Source: Saccharolobus shibatae B12 (lineage in GTDB: Archaea > Thermoproteota > Thermoprotei_A > Sulfolobales > Sulfolobaceae). From it: DNA of 64,000 nt. This document shows positions 1 to 9,112 of the stretch, piece after piece. Under the pieces are notes generated by a model. The model was not told where the DNA came from. It ran no database searches and saw only the letters and a program-made list of their open reading frames with translations. The translations under genes were made by a program, and so were the position numbers. The DNA is taken from the NCBI RefSeq assembly GCF_019175345.1, contig NZ_CP077717.1, positions 1,278,001-1,342,000 of the forward strand, in the 5' to 3' direction. How positions within the stretch are numbered: position 1 is the first letter of the stretch; each line of letters begins with the position of its first letter.

Positions 1-558
1 TTAATATATTCACTTTTGCGAGCGTTTAAACCAGCTACGTGTATGGTACTATCATGGGCTAAGGATTTTACGATAGATATTATTAAGCAAGCACTAGAAA
101 ATAATAATTTTGGTAACTTAATAATTTTATCTGATACAGTTCCCAGTAAGTCGGATGAAAGTCCTATAACACAGATACAAAAATATGAAGAAATAGCAAA
201 TATAAATCAGCCTATAGACTGTTTTATATTTAATTCATATTTAACAGATAAATTGAATATTTCCAAACAATTTCTGAATAAACTATCTTCAAGATCTCTA
301 ATAGTTGTTACTGGCAACTATGAGGATATTCAAAAACTTGTAGAAATATGGAACTTTCTAAGTAAAAATTTTAATTGTTCTTTTGTATCGTCCGCAAGAG
401 GTCTCTTAATTTGTACTTCTAAAATTGAAAACCAAATTAAATATTATGAATCAAAGAGAATACCTAAAGATTTGATACAATATATCCATAAGAACAGACT
501 CTTTAATGGAATAGTAAAAATTTATTTTAGAATAAAAAATTTAATTTATAATTATTAG
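1..558 (+). CDS. Unrecognised protein, N-terminally cut by the window edge
   Basis: The frame is open from base 1, so the true start lies upstream; the TTG at 16 is only the first possible start inside the window. About 185 residues are visible. They alternate short hydrophobic beta-like stretches (LIILSD, CFIFNS, LIVVTG, GLLICTS) with helices, and end in a basic tail rich in Tyr and Ile. This looks like the C-terminal half of a Rossmann-type enzyme, possibly a glycosyltransferase or methyltransferase of the surface-glycan island, but no catalytic motif is present and I do not assign a family. A remnant IS256-like end begins at 585, 26 bases after the stop codon. Confidence 0.6.
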   Translation, partial: LIYSLLRAFKPATCMVLSWAKDFTIDIIKQALENNNFGNLIILSDTVPSKSDESPITQIQKYEEIANINQPIDCFIFNSYLTDKLNISKQFLNKLSSRSLIVVTGNYEDIQKLVEIWNFLSKNFNCSFVSSARGLLICTSKIENQIKYYESKRIPKDLIQYIHKNRLFNGIVKIYFRIKNLIYNY

Positions 559-584
559 TTCTAAATTGCAACATATGATACTAT

Positions 585-1466
585 GGGTGATTCATGAATC
601 TGTTGCGAATTGGAATAATAGAGAATTATAAGATAGATATTCGTGAATTATTGCACTAACTAAGGGCGGCTCAGGAGTCAATTGTGAATTGTATTTTTGT
701 GCTCTGAATTAGGCTTATTCAATGTAAAAATTATTAGGTATATCTCTGTTGATGTGAGAGTAATGAAGGAAACTACAATATTATTATAGTGATGAGAAAA
801 TAGGTAAATAGGTTGTAGTAGAGGGCTATGGCCCGCGCGATTTGTAGTATCCTCCAGGGAGAGTGATACAACCCGAACCTCCTCCTCTCCAAGAGGGAGT
901 TGAAAGACTCGATCAAGTTGTTGGATTTGAGCCACTTCCAGAGCTTCTTGCTGGCTTTGAGGTAGCTCAGGAGGGTCGGGCAGGACTCGGGTTTGATCTC
1001 TCCGTTTTCAGCTGAGGAGATGATCGCGTTCAAGGCCTCCCTTTCCTCCTTGGTAGCACGACGCTTGAGGTGGACCAAGCGGCCCTGCCTTCCCACGTGA
1101 AGTTCGGCGAGGGAGATCGCCTTATCCAAGGCCTTGATCCCGTCAGCTACGACCAGGACGAAGCTCGACCTCTTCCAGACCTCAACCAAGAGTTTCCAAT
1201 AGGCCATGGTATCCTCCTCCCATCTTATGATGACCTCGAGAACCGCCCTCTTTCCTTCCTGGGTCACGCCAATGGCCACGAGGAGGACCGCCTTTCGCCT
1301 CTTGAGCTTCACGTATTTCCCGTCAACTATCACGTACTTGAAGTCGCTGCCCGTTTCAATCTGGGGCATCCAGAGCTTAGCGTTCAACTTACCTCCCTTA
1401 ACCGAGTAGACTAACATTAGAGCCGCGAAGACTTTCCTCTCCTCCCTCAGCAATGCCTCCTCCACT
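585..1466 (-). pseudogene. IS256-type transposase relic, C-terminal two thirds
   Basis: On the minus strand, 773-1465 encodes about 230 residues matching the C-terminal part of the intact transposase at 11163-12248. They include two catalytic acidic blocks (VIVDGKYVK and VVADG) and the glutamate block NNLIESFNSLLERRRFG. The first ~110 residues of the family are missing. The non-coding tail carries two degenerate terminal repeats, one at 585 (gggtgattcatg) and one at 664 (gggcggctcagg), which suggests two nested IS256 ends. The relic ends where the IS5-like element at 1471 was inserted. It cannot make an active transposase. Confidence 0.8.
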
Positions 1467-1470
1467 TGAG

Positions 1471-2744
1471 AGACTGTCCCGAGTGCAAATAATTGAATAA
1501 ATCTATGTACAAGTTTATGGAGAATTATTCAAAAGAAAAGATGAACAACTGAGAAATTTTGAATTTTCACTTCACGTTAAAAGTGGAGTAATACTTAAAG
1601 GGAACCGGGAAAATGTAGTACGAGGACCTATGAAACCATGGGTTCAATATTACAACGGCCCCCTATGAACACTTATCATCAAGGCATAAAATACTCGTGA
1701 AAATGAATTACGTGCTTATCACGTCTGAAATTCTGTCTCATCTCTCTGACTTGTTCATATTGAGGGCGTTAATAGTGATGGTCGTGTGGACGTGTTCTTA
1801 CAGGGACGTGCGGAGCTATTACGAGACGGACGTGGTAGTAAGGTGGTTCCTGGGCGAGTGCAAGTCAAAGTCTGAAATACACAGGAGGACAAAGAAATTT
1901 AGGAAAGAGCTCAAGACCGCGTTCAAGGAGTACGCTAAGGAGCTTGAAGATAAGTTGAGCAAGTTTGCTGGCTACTTGCCGAGTAGCGCGTTGTTCGGTA
2001 AGGTCTGGAAGCTGTGGTGCGTGGACTCCTTCCTGCTTGAAGTACCGTTCGGGAAGAGGAATAAGGAGACTTTGAAGAAGAAGTTTGAGCTGGAGCTGAG
2101 GCTGGGTAGGTACAAGGAGGCAGTAAGTATGCTCTACCGGTACATGAAGTGCAAAATGAGGAGGAGGTTTAAGGGTGAGTTTACTAAGAAGAGGGGTAGA
2201 AGCTACTTTGGCTTCAAGGTCTTTGACCTCATGTCGCCTACAATGATAATCCACGAGATTCAGGTGGAGTTGGCCAATTTCCCCGACAACAAGGTCGGCT
2301 TCTTCCGTAGCGGTTATAAGGTAGTGGATAGGGGATTCGTCGGGAAAGCTTCAACTTGGTTTTCCTAGTTTTAGGCGTTATGTGGAGTTCTTCGGGATTT
2401 TCTTGAAAAGGTATTGGAGGCCTTATGCAGTAGACAAGGAGATGGTGGAGCTTTTCGTCTACGTCATTGCGTTGATCTACAACTCCTCGATCTATGCCTC
2501 AGTGTTGTCGCGGGTTCACGAGAGTCAGCTCGCCCATTAACTTTGTACCGCGAGAGTTGATCGAGGTAGTGTGGATTATGTGGAAAATTCTGTTTTTCTC
2601 TACTACTGGTTATTTTCTCTTACAATATAAGTGTAATCTCACGTTATACTGAAAGATAAAATTGTATTTCATTCCTTATGGTTCATAATACAATCTTTCT
2701 CTCTAGTTATCTTTATTCAATTATTTTGCGTTCGGGACAGTCTC
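1471..2744 (+). mobile_element. IS5-like insertion sequence, copy A1 (1274 bp)
   Basis: The element is bounded by inverted repeats beginning gagactgtcccg at 1471 and ending cgggacagtctc at 2744; the similarity continues inward through tgcaaataattgaata. The 4-bp sequence ttga lies immediately outside both ends (1467-1470 and 2745-2748), a plausible target-site duplication. A near-identical inverted copy lies at 9754-11028 and a truncated one at 18977-19362. Family assignment rests on the element size, the short direct repeat and an R-x3-E-x6-K motif near the C-terminus of its transposase. I did not match it to a named ISC element. Confidence 0.85.
1697..2540 (+). CDS. IS5-like transposase A1, in two overlapping frames
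   Basis: The first frame (GTG at 1697 to 2368) gives 223 basic residues with two candidate catalytic aspartates (WCVDSFLLEVPFG and KVVDRGFVG). It stops just after KASTWFS. The family's C-terminal segment, with FRRYVEFFGIFLK (an R-x3-E-x6-K arrangement), is in the next frame and runs to the TAA at 2538-2540. The same break occurs in copy A2, so it is either a programmed frameshift near the ggttttcc run or a shared inactivating mutation. A functional enzyme would need both frames because the catalytic glutamate is in the second. Confidence 0.7.
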
Positions 2745-3190
2745 TTGAGTTACACTGATGGCTACAAGTAAAACGCTCCTCTCGCCGTTAACGAGCTTGA
2801 CGTACTTACCGTCAACTATAATGCACCTGAAATCTCCTTAAACTTTATTAGGCTAACTCAATTTGATGTCCAATTTTTCTTCAAGTACGGAATAGATTGC
2901 TAGTAATTCCCTTTCAACCGATTCGCTCTCCCTTTCAAGTTCTTCTTCAGTATCCTTCTTTGCTCTCTTCCCGTCCTTATAGAGGATAGTGAGCTTTACC
3001 GTAATAAGGTGTTGTACTTTTTATAAATTATCCTCCTCCCTTGCTTTACTATGTTGGATTCTTTTGCAGATTTGTACTTAGCGTAACCTCTTCTTTTTAT
3101 TTCCTTTCCTCTGGTGTATCTTGGGCTTGTTTTTACTGCTTCGTTTAGGATCATTTTCTCGATCTTCTCAACTGAAGTGGGTATTCACTT
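2745..3190 (-). pseudogene. Second IS256-type transposase relic, N-terminal part
   Basis: Reading the minus strand from 3190 down gives degenerate but recognisable N-terminal transposase sequence (VEKIEKMILNEAVKTSP, RGKEIKRRGYAKYK), several frame breaks, then the VDGKYVK block and SVLLVA close to 2760. It is homologous to the transposase at 11163 but diverged more than the other copies, so it is an older relic. The junction with the relic at 585-1466 falls at the short shared word actcaa, into which the IS5-like copy A1 later inserted. Confidence 0.7.
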
Positions 3191-3199
3191 GCCGCACGG

Positions 3200-3501
3200 A
3201 ACTAGGGCTATACATTATCTACTCTGAATGTGATATAGACGAGAATACCTTCCAAGAGGTCAAAAAGTATTTGCCGAATGAGACGGATGGGTAAGCGATG
3301 ATTACAACGTACACTTCTGGTAAAAATCGCACTATCGTCTCTCCCGTAAATCCCAACAAGTCCTTGTATTCCTCACTGAGAGACAGACTCGTAAGGTCCA
3401 AGAGAGCTGCGAAGGCAGTAAATAGGGACATACAAATGATGATGCGCTCCATAGCTATAGTCGTATGGGGGAGAACGCTAATCTCAGAATTTGTAGCTTA
3501 A
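3200..3501 (+). pseudogene. IS1-like transposase C-terminal relic
   Basis: Plus-strand sequence shows short conserved segments split by a stop near 3292. The last part (3301-3501) reads NKSLYSSLRDRLVRSKRAAKAV followed by MMMRSIAIVVWG. The spacing of the polar and basic residues resembles the C-terminus of IS1-type InsB transposases (the E-R-x-N-x-x-LR...LxRxxRxxxxxSKS pattern). Sulfolobales contain IS1-family elements, but this match is by eye and moderate. A short related tail (cagaatttatagcttaata) recurs at 7265-7283. Confidence 0.4.
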
Positions 3502-3662
3502 TAAGTATATTATCACTATATCAACTATAATATAACGAGTTATTGTACTTATAGAAAGATAAAATCTTTAACAAAATTTATAAAATAATGCTTATATTGT
3601 ACTATAAATTTCTCTAAAAATACTGATATTAGTAATCTGCGTAAGCTGCTCTTAGCCGCAAA

Positions 3663-3671
3663 ACTTTATTA
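3663..3671 (+). promoter_or_regulatory. TATA box for the sulfatase-like gene
   Basis: The sequence actttatta lies 26-34 bases before the ATG at 3697, the normal archaeal TATA spacing for a leaderless transcript. No Shine-Dalgarno sequence precedes the ATG. An almost identical promoter block, without its gene, occurs at 9184-9225. Confidence 0.55.
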
Positions 3672-3696
3672 CTTGTGAACATAAAGACAAAAATCA

Positions 3697-4998
3697 ATGA
3701 AATCTAACGTTATACTGATAGTTGCGGATACTTTAAGAGAAGATCACTCTTCAAAACTTGATAAACTCCTTGAAATAGGATTCCAAAAGATTGATAATGC
3801 GTTTTCGGCCTCTCCTTGGACGTTACCATCTCATGTAAGTATGTTTACTGGACTTTACCCGTATTTTCACGGAGTTCATGAATATTATGGAATTAATGAT
3901 TTCGTAGAAGGCTATGGAAAACTAGGCATTCATGCTATGACTAAATTTGATAACCTTATATCATTACTTAAGGATGAAGGATACAAAACCATAGGAATAT
4001 CGGCCAACGCTTTCATTTCACCAATCTTTGGTTTTAATTTTGATTCTTATTACCTTATTGATTATCCGCCGCTCTACACATTAGAGAATGATACTTTAGA
4101 AGCTTTAAATAAATATGGTGCTAATTATAAATCTAAACTAAAATTGTTAATTAACTTAATCAGGAATAAAGATTTTAAAGATTTTAAAATATTAACTAGA
4201 TATAAGTTATATAAAAATTCACTTACATCTTATTTCTATTATAAATCAAAAATTTTACATAAAGGTTGTAATTTAATAAGGAGAAAAATACAACAGATTA
4301 AATTTAATGATAAGTTTTTCCTCTTTATAAATGTTATGGAAGCTCATGAGCCATATTCTACTGATGTAATAGGAAAAGACGTTTATGGGAAATATGATTA
4401 TAACTTCTTGAGATCCGTTTTCTTAGGATCAGCAGAAAACTCTATGATAGCACATTACAGAAAATATTATGGTATCTATGCAGAGAACTCAGTTAATTGT
4501 GTATTAAATATTATATTAGATCTAAGCAAGAGAATTAATATGGATGACGCATTAATTATAGTGACAGCAGATCATGGGAATCATATTGGAGAATATGGTA
4601 GAGTTTATCATGGTTTCTATTTAAGTGACGAATTATTAAGAGTACCATTATATATAAGATATCCTAAAGACATTCAATCAGACTTAAAATTAAAAGGGAA
4701 TAACGTTTCATTGACTTTAATATACTCAGTTATTAAATCGATTATATATAACGAGGTTCATATTATTAATGGTAATTTCGCAATATCCGAATCTTATGGA
4801 CCTCAACATTCATTAAATACTATACAAGCATATTTTAACTTAAATAATTCAGAAATAAAAAAGAGATATAATCATATAATTAGAATATCTAATAATGATC
4901 AATATTTGACTTATAATATGGACAAGGACGAAGTAATAGAATCGTCACGAAGTTTTAATCCAGAGAATGTCCAAATAATAAAGGATTATTTTTCGTAA
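3697..4998 (+). CDS. Sulfatase / alkaline-phosphatase superfamily enzyme (phosphotransferase-like)
   Basis: The 433-residue protein has the superfamily's metal-binding start (ILIVADTLRED, Asp11), the nucleophile block SPWTLPSHVSMFTG, and the C-terminal metal block VTADHGNHIGEYG (Asp292, His293), followed by RVPLYIRYP. The nucleophile position is Thr42 (T-L-P-S-H) instead of the Cys or Ser that is matured to formylglycine in true sulfatases. Thr is typical of phosphoglycerol and phosphoethanolamine transferases, so transfer of a phosphorylated group or hydrolysis of a phosphoester is more likely than sulfate ester cleavage. No signal peptide or membrane span is visible, so it probably acts in the cytoplasm. 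Its place in the glycan island suggests modification of a surface polymer; the substrate is unknown. The start is supported by the TATA spacing. Confidence 0.8.
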   Translation: MKSNVILIVADTLREDHSSKLDKLLEIGFQKIDNAFSASPWTLPSHVSMFTGLYPYFHGVHEYYGINDFVEGYGKLGIHAMTKFDNLISLLKDEGYKTIGISANAFISPIFGFNFDSYYLIDYPPLYTLENDTLEALNKYGANYKSKLKLLINLIRNKDFKDFKILTRYKLYKNSLTSYFYYKSKILHKGCNLIRRKIQQIKFNDKFFLFINVMEAHEPYSTDVIGKDVYGKYDYNFLRSVFLGSAENSMIAHYRKYYGIYAENSVNCVLNIILDLSKRINMDDALIIVTADHGNHIGEYGRVYHGFYLSDELLRVPLYIRYPKDIQSDLKLKGNNVSLTLIYSVIKSIIYNEVHIINGNFAISESYGPQHSLNTIQAYFNLNNSEIKKRYNHIIRISNNDQYLTYNMDKDEVIESSRSFNPENVQIIKDYFS

Positions 4999-5044
4999 CT
5001 TGCTTATTTAAGTTCGCAATCAATATAAAATACTTTCTAATGAT

Positions 5045-5266
5045 AGTAGTTGTTCTACTTTAACGCAGCTTAAAGATTTTCATCAAACCTAGTGCACCCC
5101 CTAAACGTATTTCAACGAACCGGAGAAGTTCCTCCACGCTCTTCAGGTTAAGGGAACTGACCAAGTCTCTGGCCGCGTTGACCACCATCACGAAGAGGAA
5201 CAGATAACCTTGAAGCCTTCTCCTTTTGAGAAAAGAGGTATCCTGCACGCCCAAGGTCTTGACGTC
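5045..5266 (-). pseudogene. Right-end relic of the IS4/ISH3-like element
   Basis: On the minus strand this is the last ~60 codons of the transposase found intact at 22085-23155 (VQDTSFLKRRRLQGYLFLF, VVNAARDLVSSLN, VEELLRFVEIRL), followed by the terminal repeat agtagttgttctac near 5045. It breaks abruptly at about 5266 into the IS110-like element. No catalytic region is present. Confidence 0.75.
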
Positions 5267-5445
5267 CTATATAGGTTTTATTAGTCGAGGAGTATTACTC
5301 TATATCCCCAGGGCTGGGGAAACATGGTCGACTTGACGTCTGAAGCTAAGTCTTCGACTAAGGGCTTGACAAACCCCTACCGTCGGACTGAACATTGTGA
5401 TATTATTCACGGATATAGGCACTACATGCTTCGCCTCTAACAGCC

Positions 5446-6566
5446 CTACTGGGACAACGAGTCCAGCGCATCACCCACATCAACATCTTGAACGTTAACG
5501 TCCTTCCCCCTAGGGGCCCTAAAACTCTTCTTAACATCGCCCTTGTAAACACCATCCTTTATAACGTGATAACAAATACAAGCAAGCTTCCCACCAAGAG
5601 CACAAGTTTAGTAGCACTCTTCCACTTAGAGACAAGCCTATCGTAAAACTCCTTGAAACGCTCAGACTTCCTACCCTAGCAACCAGGAAAAAAGCCCTAC
5701 GCAAATACTTATTACCCCTAATCATACCCGAGTGAGACTCGCTCTCACCACTCTGCTTAGTCCTAGGAGCAAAACCCGCATAAGCCCTAGCAGCCTTGGA
5801 GTTGAGAAAACGAGAAACATCACCGAACTCAGCGTAAATCGTTACACTAATCAAACCAACTCCCGGGCTCAACTCGACCACAGGCTGAGGAATCTTAGAA
5901 ACTATCATGTCCTCAACCTCCTTAACCATAGCCTCCAAGCTCTTTAGTAAGTCTACCAGCTGCTTCAAAGCCAACTTCTCATCATTCAAATTTCTCCCTA
6001 ACTTCTCCTTCAACTCGTCCTTTTCCTCCTCACTCAGCCCTTCTCCCCTACTTAACTTCTCCAACAACATTCCCCTCTTATCAAAGGGCTCTATCTTGTA
6101 TCCTATCTCCAAGAACTTCCTTATCTTGTTCTTTACTTGCGTTATCTTTCTCATCAAGCTCTCCCTATACCTCGTTAACTCCCTTATTTCCCCGGTCGGT
6201 ATGTATGACCCCTTAACTACTCCCAGTATGAAGGCTTTTGCCAGTCTTTGTGCATCTAACTTGTCGGTCTTCTTTCCGAATACTTCCTTCAAGTGTAAGG
6301 GATTTATTACTATTACCTTGAATCCCTTTTTTGTTAGTTCTTCGTGTAGGTAGAAGAAGTACGGTCCGGTTGCCTCCATTATCCCTTCCTTGTATTCGCC
6401 AAGGAATTAGCTCTTCTATTCCCTCGTTGTCGTACTTGAATTCCCTCACCTCATTAACCTCTACTCCCCTTTTCTCTTGCGTTGTTACAAGTTCAGCTTT
6501 CACTACCGTCAACTTATCCCTTGAAACGTCTATTGCGAAACCCCTTGTTTTAATCTCACTTTCCAT
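5446..6566 (-). pseudogene. IS110-family transposase D1, multiply frameshifted
   Basis: The N-terminus reads FAIDVSRDKLTVV (first RuvC-like Asp). A frame break near 6405 is followed by MEATGPYFF (Glu) and KTDKLDAQRLAKA (Asp pair), a helical linker, and the C-terminal domain with LSPGVGLISVTIYAEFGD and the SGESES serine motif expected of IS110 transposases. Two further frame breaks follow near 5670 and 5575, before the tail KDGVYKGDVKKSFRAPRGK and a stop at 5446-5448. The same breaks are in copy D2, but D1 lacks three codons (RGL) after GEIREL. As written it should not make an active recombinase. Confidence 0.75.
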
Positions 6567-6857
6567 GATAGAATATTGCTCGTGTATGCGAGATATTCTT
6601 TATCATCATAATACCTCGTTTTTCTTGCATAATATTAACTGCCTTCAGCCCCTAGAAAAATTTATTTGCACACTCCTACTCGGGGTTTTGTCCCCTCTTG
6701 TTTTCTAGGGGCTTCACAGCCAGCCTATATCATGGGGTTTTTATCCCCTTAGACCTTGTGGGCTTATGTTGTTTTTCTCCTTCCTTGATTATTTGTTTTT
6801 CTCTTGTAATACTTGGTTTTACTCGTTCTCTAGTTTTGCGTGAATTCCCCGTAGGAG
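6567..6857 (-). ncRNA. Candidate IS110 bridge-RNA region, copy D1
   Basis: The non-coding stretch between the element end and the transposase start can fold strongly. A perfect 13-bp stem pairs 6647-6659 with 6701-6713 (agcccctagaaaa with ttttctaggggct), enclosing a smaller ggggttttgtcccc hairpin. A second hairpin (ggggtttttatcccc) lies nearby. The loop contains ctcctac (6673-6679), the exact complement of the element terminus gtaggag (6851-6857). IS110 elements are known to encode a bridge RNA in a non-coding end, with loops that pair to donor and target DNA. Position and complementarity fit that; transcription is not shown by sequence alone. Confidence 0.5.
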
Positions 6858-7019
6858 GAGGACTGGGTGGATCATAAATAAGGTTAGGGAAGAGAGGATT
6901 CACTTGACGGTCTTAGCGAGGGTCGCGATTCACGACCTACTGTGGTCTAAAGCGTTAGATTAAAAATCTTGAAATGCTATATAAATTTAGAACCCATTAG
7001 ACTAATTTGTCCCAGACTC
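6858..7019 (+). mobile_element. 3' end fragment of the DDE element X
   Basis: This matches the right end of the element at 31852-32924: coding sequence for IINKVREERIHLTVLARVAI, the stop codon and the terminal repeat tttgtcccagactc ending at 7019. It was cut by the IS110-like element at 6857/6858. Confidence 0.8.
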
Positions 7020-7398
7020 GTCCCAAGGTCAACATGGCCGAAAGATTTATTACTGAACGCCAGACTGCATGAGATTAAAATATAGTTACCGGATAGTGTG
7101 ATTGATTGTTGCGAACTTGTACTTCTGGTTAAGAATCACATTGTTGCTCACTAATTAATCTCAACGAATCATTAGAGTGTAGTAAAGAACAACAAAACTG
7201 TTAATGGGAGTCTTAACTTAGTGAACTCTATAGTGCTAATTTTATGATATAGAAAACTAGTCCCAGAATTTATAGCTTAATAACTAAATTATCTATAAGA
7301 TTCTAAATTAAATTTTACAAAATATAAGAAATACAATATTAGATAAGAATAAAATGGTATTCTAAGGCTGAATTATAATACTACTATTTTTGCGATAT
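7020..7398. other. Intergenic debris, no gene seen
   Basis: The stretch holds a 24-base sequence at 7038-7061 (beginning ccgaaagatttattactg) repeated exactly at 12574-12597, and an IS1-like tail around 7265-7283. The rest is AT-rich with stops in all frames. The block 7290-7398 is the 3' flank of the methyltransferase gene. Confidence 0.5.
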
Positions 7399-8112
7399 TT
7401 ACTTAATTTTTATCCTAATAAAGTAAAAAATGTTTTTCCATCTTATTGTTTCATAAATCATAAACATGAAGTTTTTAGGTTTATGCACAGAAATACTTCG
7501 GCCTGAAAAAGCTATATTTACAGCTTTAAATGATTCTAAGAAACTTGGCTTGATAACTTCATAATAATAAGTCTCATAACTATTTATAATGCCATACAAT
7601 TTACTTAAAGGCATATTGTTATAGTCCTCTAATAATAACGCAAAGCCAGCTGGATTAAGATACGCATATAGATGTTTAAGAAATTCTTTATGAATATGAT
7701 AGTCTACATCTACAGCTTTTAAATACTTAGATGGTTCAACATTTGAAGGATCTGGTATACGAGGAGGATTACCTATTATTAGATCATATTTATGATCATC
7801 TACATTCTTAAAAAGATCAGAAATTATAAATCTTGCTTTAGACTCTAAAGAGGCACTTTTTATGTTATAAAATACATAATCGCTTACACCTTGGTTTATG
7901 TCAACTAAATCTATATGATCACAAATATTATCTAGAACTAATGAGAGGCCAGTAATTCCAACTCCTGCGAACATTTCCATGCATTTATAAAATTTTCCAT
8001 TTAACTTTTTTAATACCGGAATAAACAAATTGGCATGATAAGAAGCGCCTCCGTCAAGTTCGTCATTATATATGAATTTTTTCTTTTTATATATAAAGTA
8101 TTTATCCTTCAT
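7399..8112 (-). CDS. Class I SAM-dependent methyltransferase
   Basis: The 237-residue protein has motif I EMFAGVGITGLSL, an acidic end of strand 2 (IDLVDIN) and motif IV DLIIGNPPRIPDP. The NPP(R) motif is characteristic of methyltransferases acting on nitrogen, either protein Gln/N or nucleic-acid base amines. The family includes HemK-like and DNA/RNA N-methyltransferases; the target here is unknown. The gene lies 10 bases downstream of the acyltransferase-like gene (8123-9082) and both are minus strand, so they form an operon. In this island a role in modifying a surface sugar or peptide is a reasonable guess. Confidence 0.75.
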   Translation of the reverse strand: MKDKYFIYKKKKFIYNDELDGGASYHANLFIPVLKKLNGKFYKCMEMFAGVGITGLSLVLDNICDHIDLVDINQGVSDYVFYNIKSASLESKARFIISDLFKNVDDHKYDLIIGNPPRIPDPSNVEPSKYLKAVDVDYHIHKEFLKHLYAYLNPAGFALLLEDYNNMPLSKLYGIINSYETYYYEVIKPSFLESFKAVNIAFSGRSISVHKPKNFMFMIYETIRWKNIFYFIRIKIK

Positions 8113-8122
8113 TTTAATATTA

Positions 8123-9082
8123 TCACCGTATCTTTCTAATTAATTTTATAATAGAATTTAGTAATGGATTTATATAAGAAAAATATGGAATTTCAATTTC
8201 TCTTCCAAAAACTTTTTTAAAGTTAAAAATATTTTCGTGTTTTGGATCGTGATCAGAGACACTTTTTCCATATAATTCTAGGATTTTATTCTGTTCACTA
8301 ACTAATTTAATTGCTGTGTCAGTTAAAAGGTAACCTGCTCCACTTTCCCTACCTTCTTTACATATTGCACCCAGGTTATACCATGCTATATTACTATATT
8401 CATCCATTAAAATTGCAATACCGCCTACGACCTTATCGTCAACTTTAGCTATAATAAACTTTTGTAGATTATTTCTTAATAAACCTTCAGTATAACTATA
8501 TAGTTTAGAATATGGAAATGGAGGCTTATTATCATACGTATATAGGTAACAATTATTATACCATTCTTTAAATAAGTCTGCATTTAACTGTTGTAATAAA
8601 TAAATTCTGACGTTCTTTTCCTTTGCCTTCTTTAGGTTAATATTAATTCTATGCCTAGTTTGCTTATTCCGCTTTACGTTATTGTCATAAATAACATCTA
8701 TAAAACTTTCTCTACTTAAACCATTAAATATTTGATTATATACATTTAATACCTTTTGTGAATCGATGTAAAAATGTATGATATTCGATATATACATATA
8801 TGAAAATTTTTTATTTTTAACAATTAAATATAGTTTATCATATAAATCTAAATTATTAAAGATTCCTGGAAACAAAAAAGTATTAAAGAAGCTTCTTTGA
8901 TTTATAAAGGCAATATATCCTTGATCCCTTATTTTCAATATTTTAATTTTCCAGCCTAAAAATGATTTTCGCAGATAAAGATTAATAGGATTTAAATAGG
9001 AGTGTTTAACCACTCCTTGCTTATATACATCATGCAGTTCACCAACATTTTCTTCACTTATGTCTCCCTCAGTTAATTTCAT
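8123..9082 (-). CDS. FemAB/GNAT-like acyltransferase
   Basis: The 319-residue protein has the duplicated-GNAT look of FemAB-like enzymes. The C-terminal half contains NLQKFIIAKVDDKVVGGIAIL, a core strand pair, then AWYNLGAICKEGRESGAGYLL, like the acetyl-CoA or aminoacyl-donor binding loop. The region KRNKQTRHRININLKKAKEKNV is a conserved basic helix (R-x-R/H-x2-I-x2-A-x-K) of the PF13480-type group. Such enzymes acylate amino sugars or peptides of surface polymers. It is the first gene of a two-gene operon with the methyltransferase. ATG at 9082 is preceded by a TATA box near 9113-9123. Confidence 0.65.
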   Translation of the reverse strand: MKLTEGDISEENVGELHDVYKQGVVKHSYLNPINLYLRKSFLGWKIKILKIRDQGYIAFINQRSFFNTFLFPGIFNNLDLYDKLYLIVKNKKFSYMYISNIIHFYIDSQKVLNVYNQIFNGLSRESFIDVIYDNNVKRNKQTRHRININLKKAKEKNVRIYLLQQLNADLFKEWYNNCYLYTYDNKPPFPYSKLYSYTEGLLRNNLQKFIIAKVDDKVVGGIAILMDEYSNIAWYNLGAICKEGRESGAGYLLTDTAIKLVSEQNKILELYGKSVSDHDPKHENIFNFKKVFGREIEIPYFSYINPLLNSIIKLIRKIR

Positions 9083-9112
9083 GTGCTTTTCGGTAATAAT
9101 TACTTGTTAATT

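Larger units (their letters stand above)
5267..6857 (-). mobile_element. IS110-like element, copy D1
   Basis: The element comprises a broken DEDD-type transposase (5446-6566), a ~290-base structured 5' region ending in gtaggag at 6851-6857, and a ~180-base 3' region (5267-5445) containing cactacatgcttcgcctcta and a remnant terminal hairpin near 5282-5305. As usual for IS110 elements there are no clear terminal inverted repeats. Immediately beyond 6857 lies a fragment of an unrelated DDE element (6858-7019); the same junction occurs at 25938/25939 in copy D2, so the two loci share one ancestral insertion. Confidence 0.75.

Noticed and set aside
1070-1414. Plus-strand open frames across the IS256 relic (1070-1414, 1206-1409)
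   Set aside because: They are antisense to the clearly homologous transposase frame on the minus strand and have no family resemblance or promoter.
5907-6353. 148-codon plus-strand frame inside IS110 copy D1
   Set aside because: It is antisense to the IS110 transposase, whose DEDD and serine motifs are on the minus strand.
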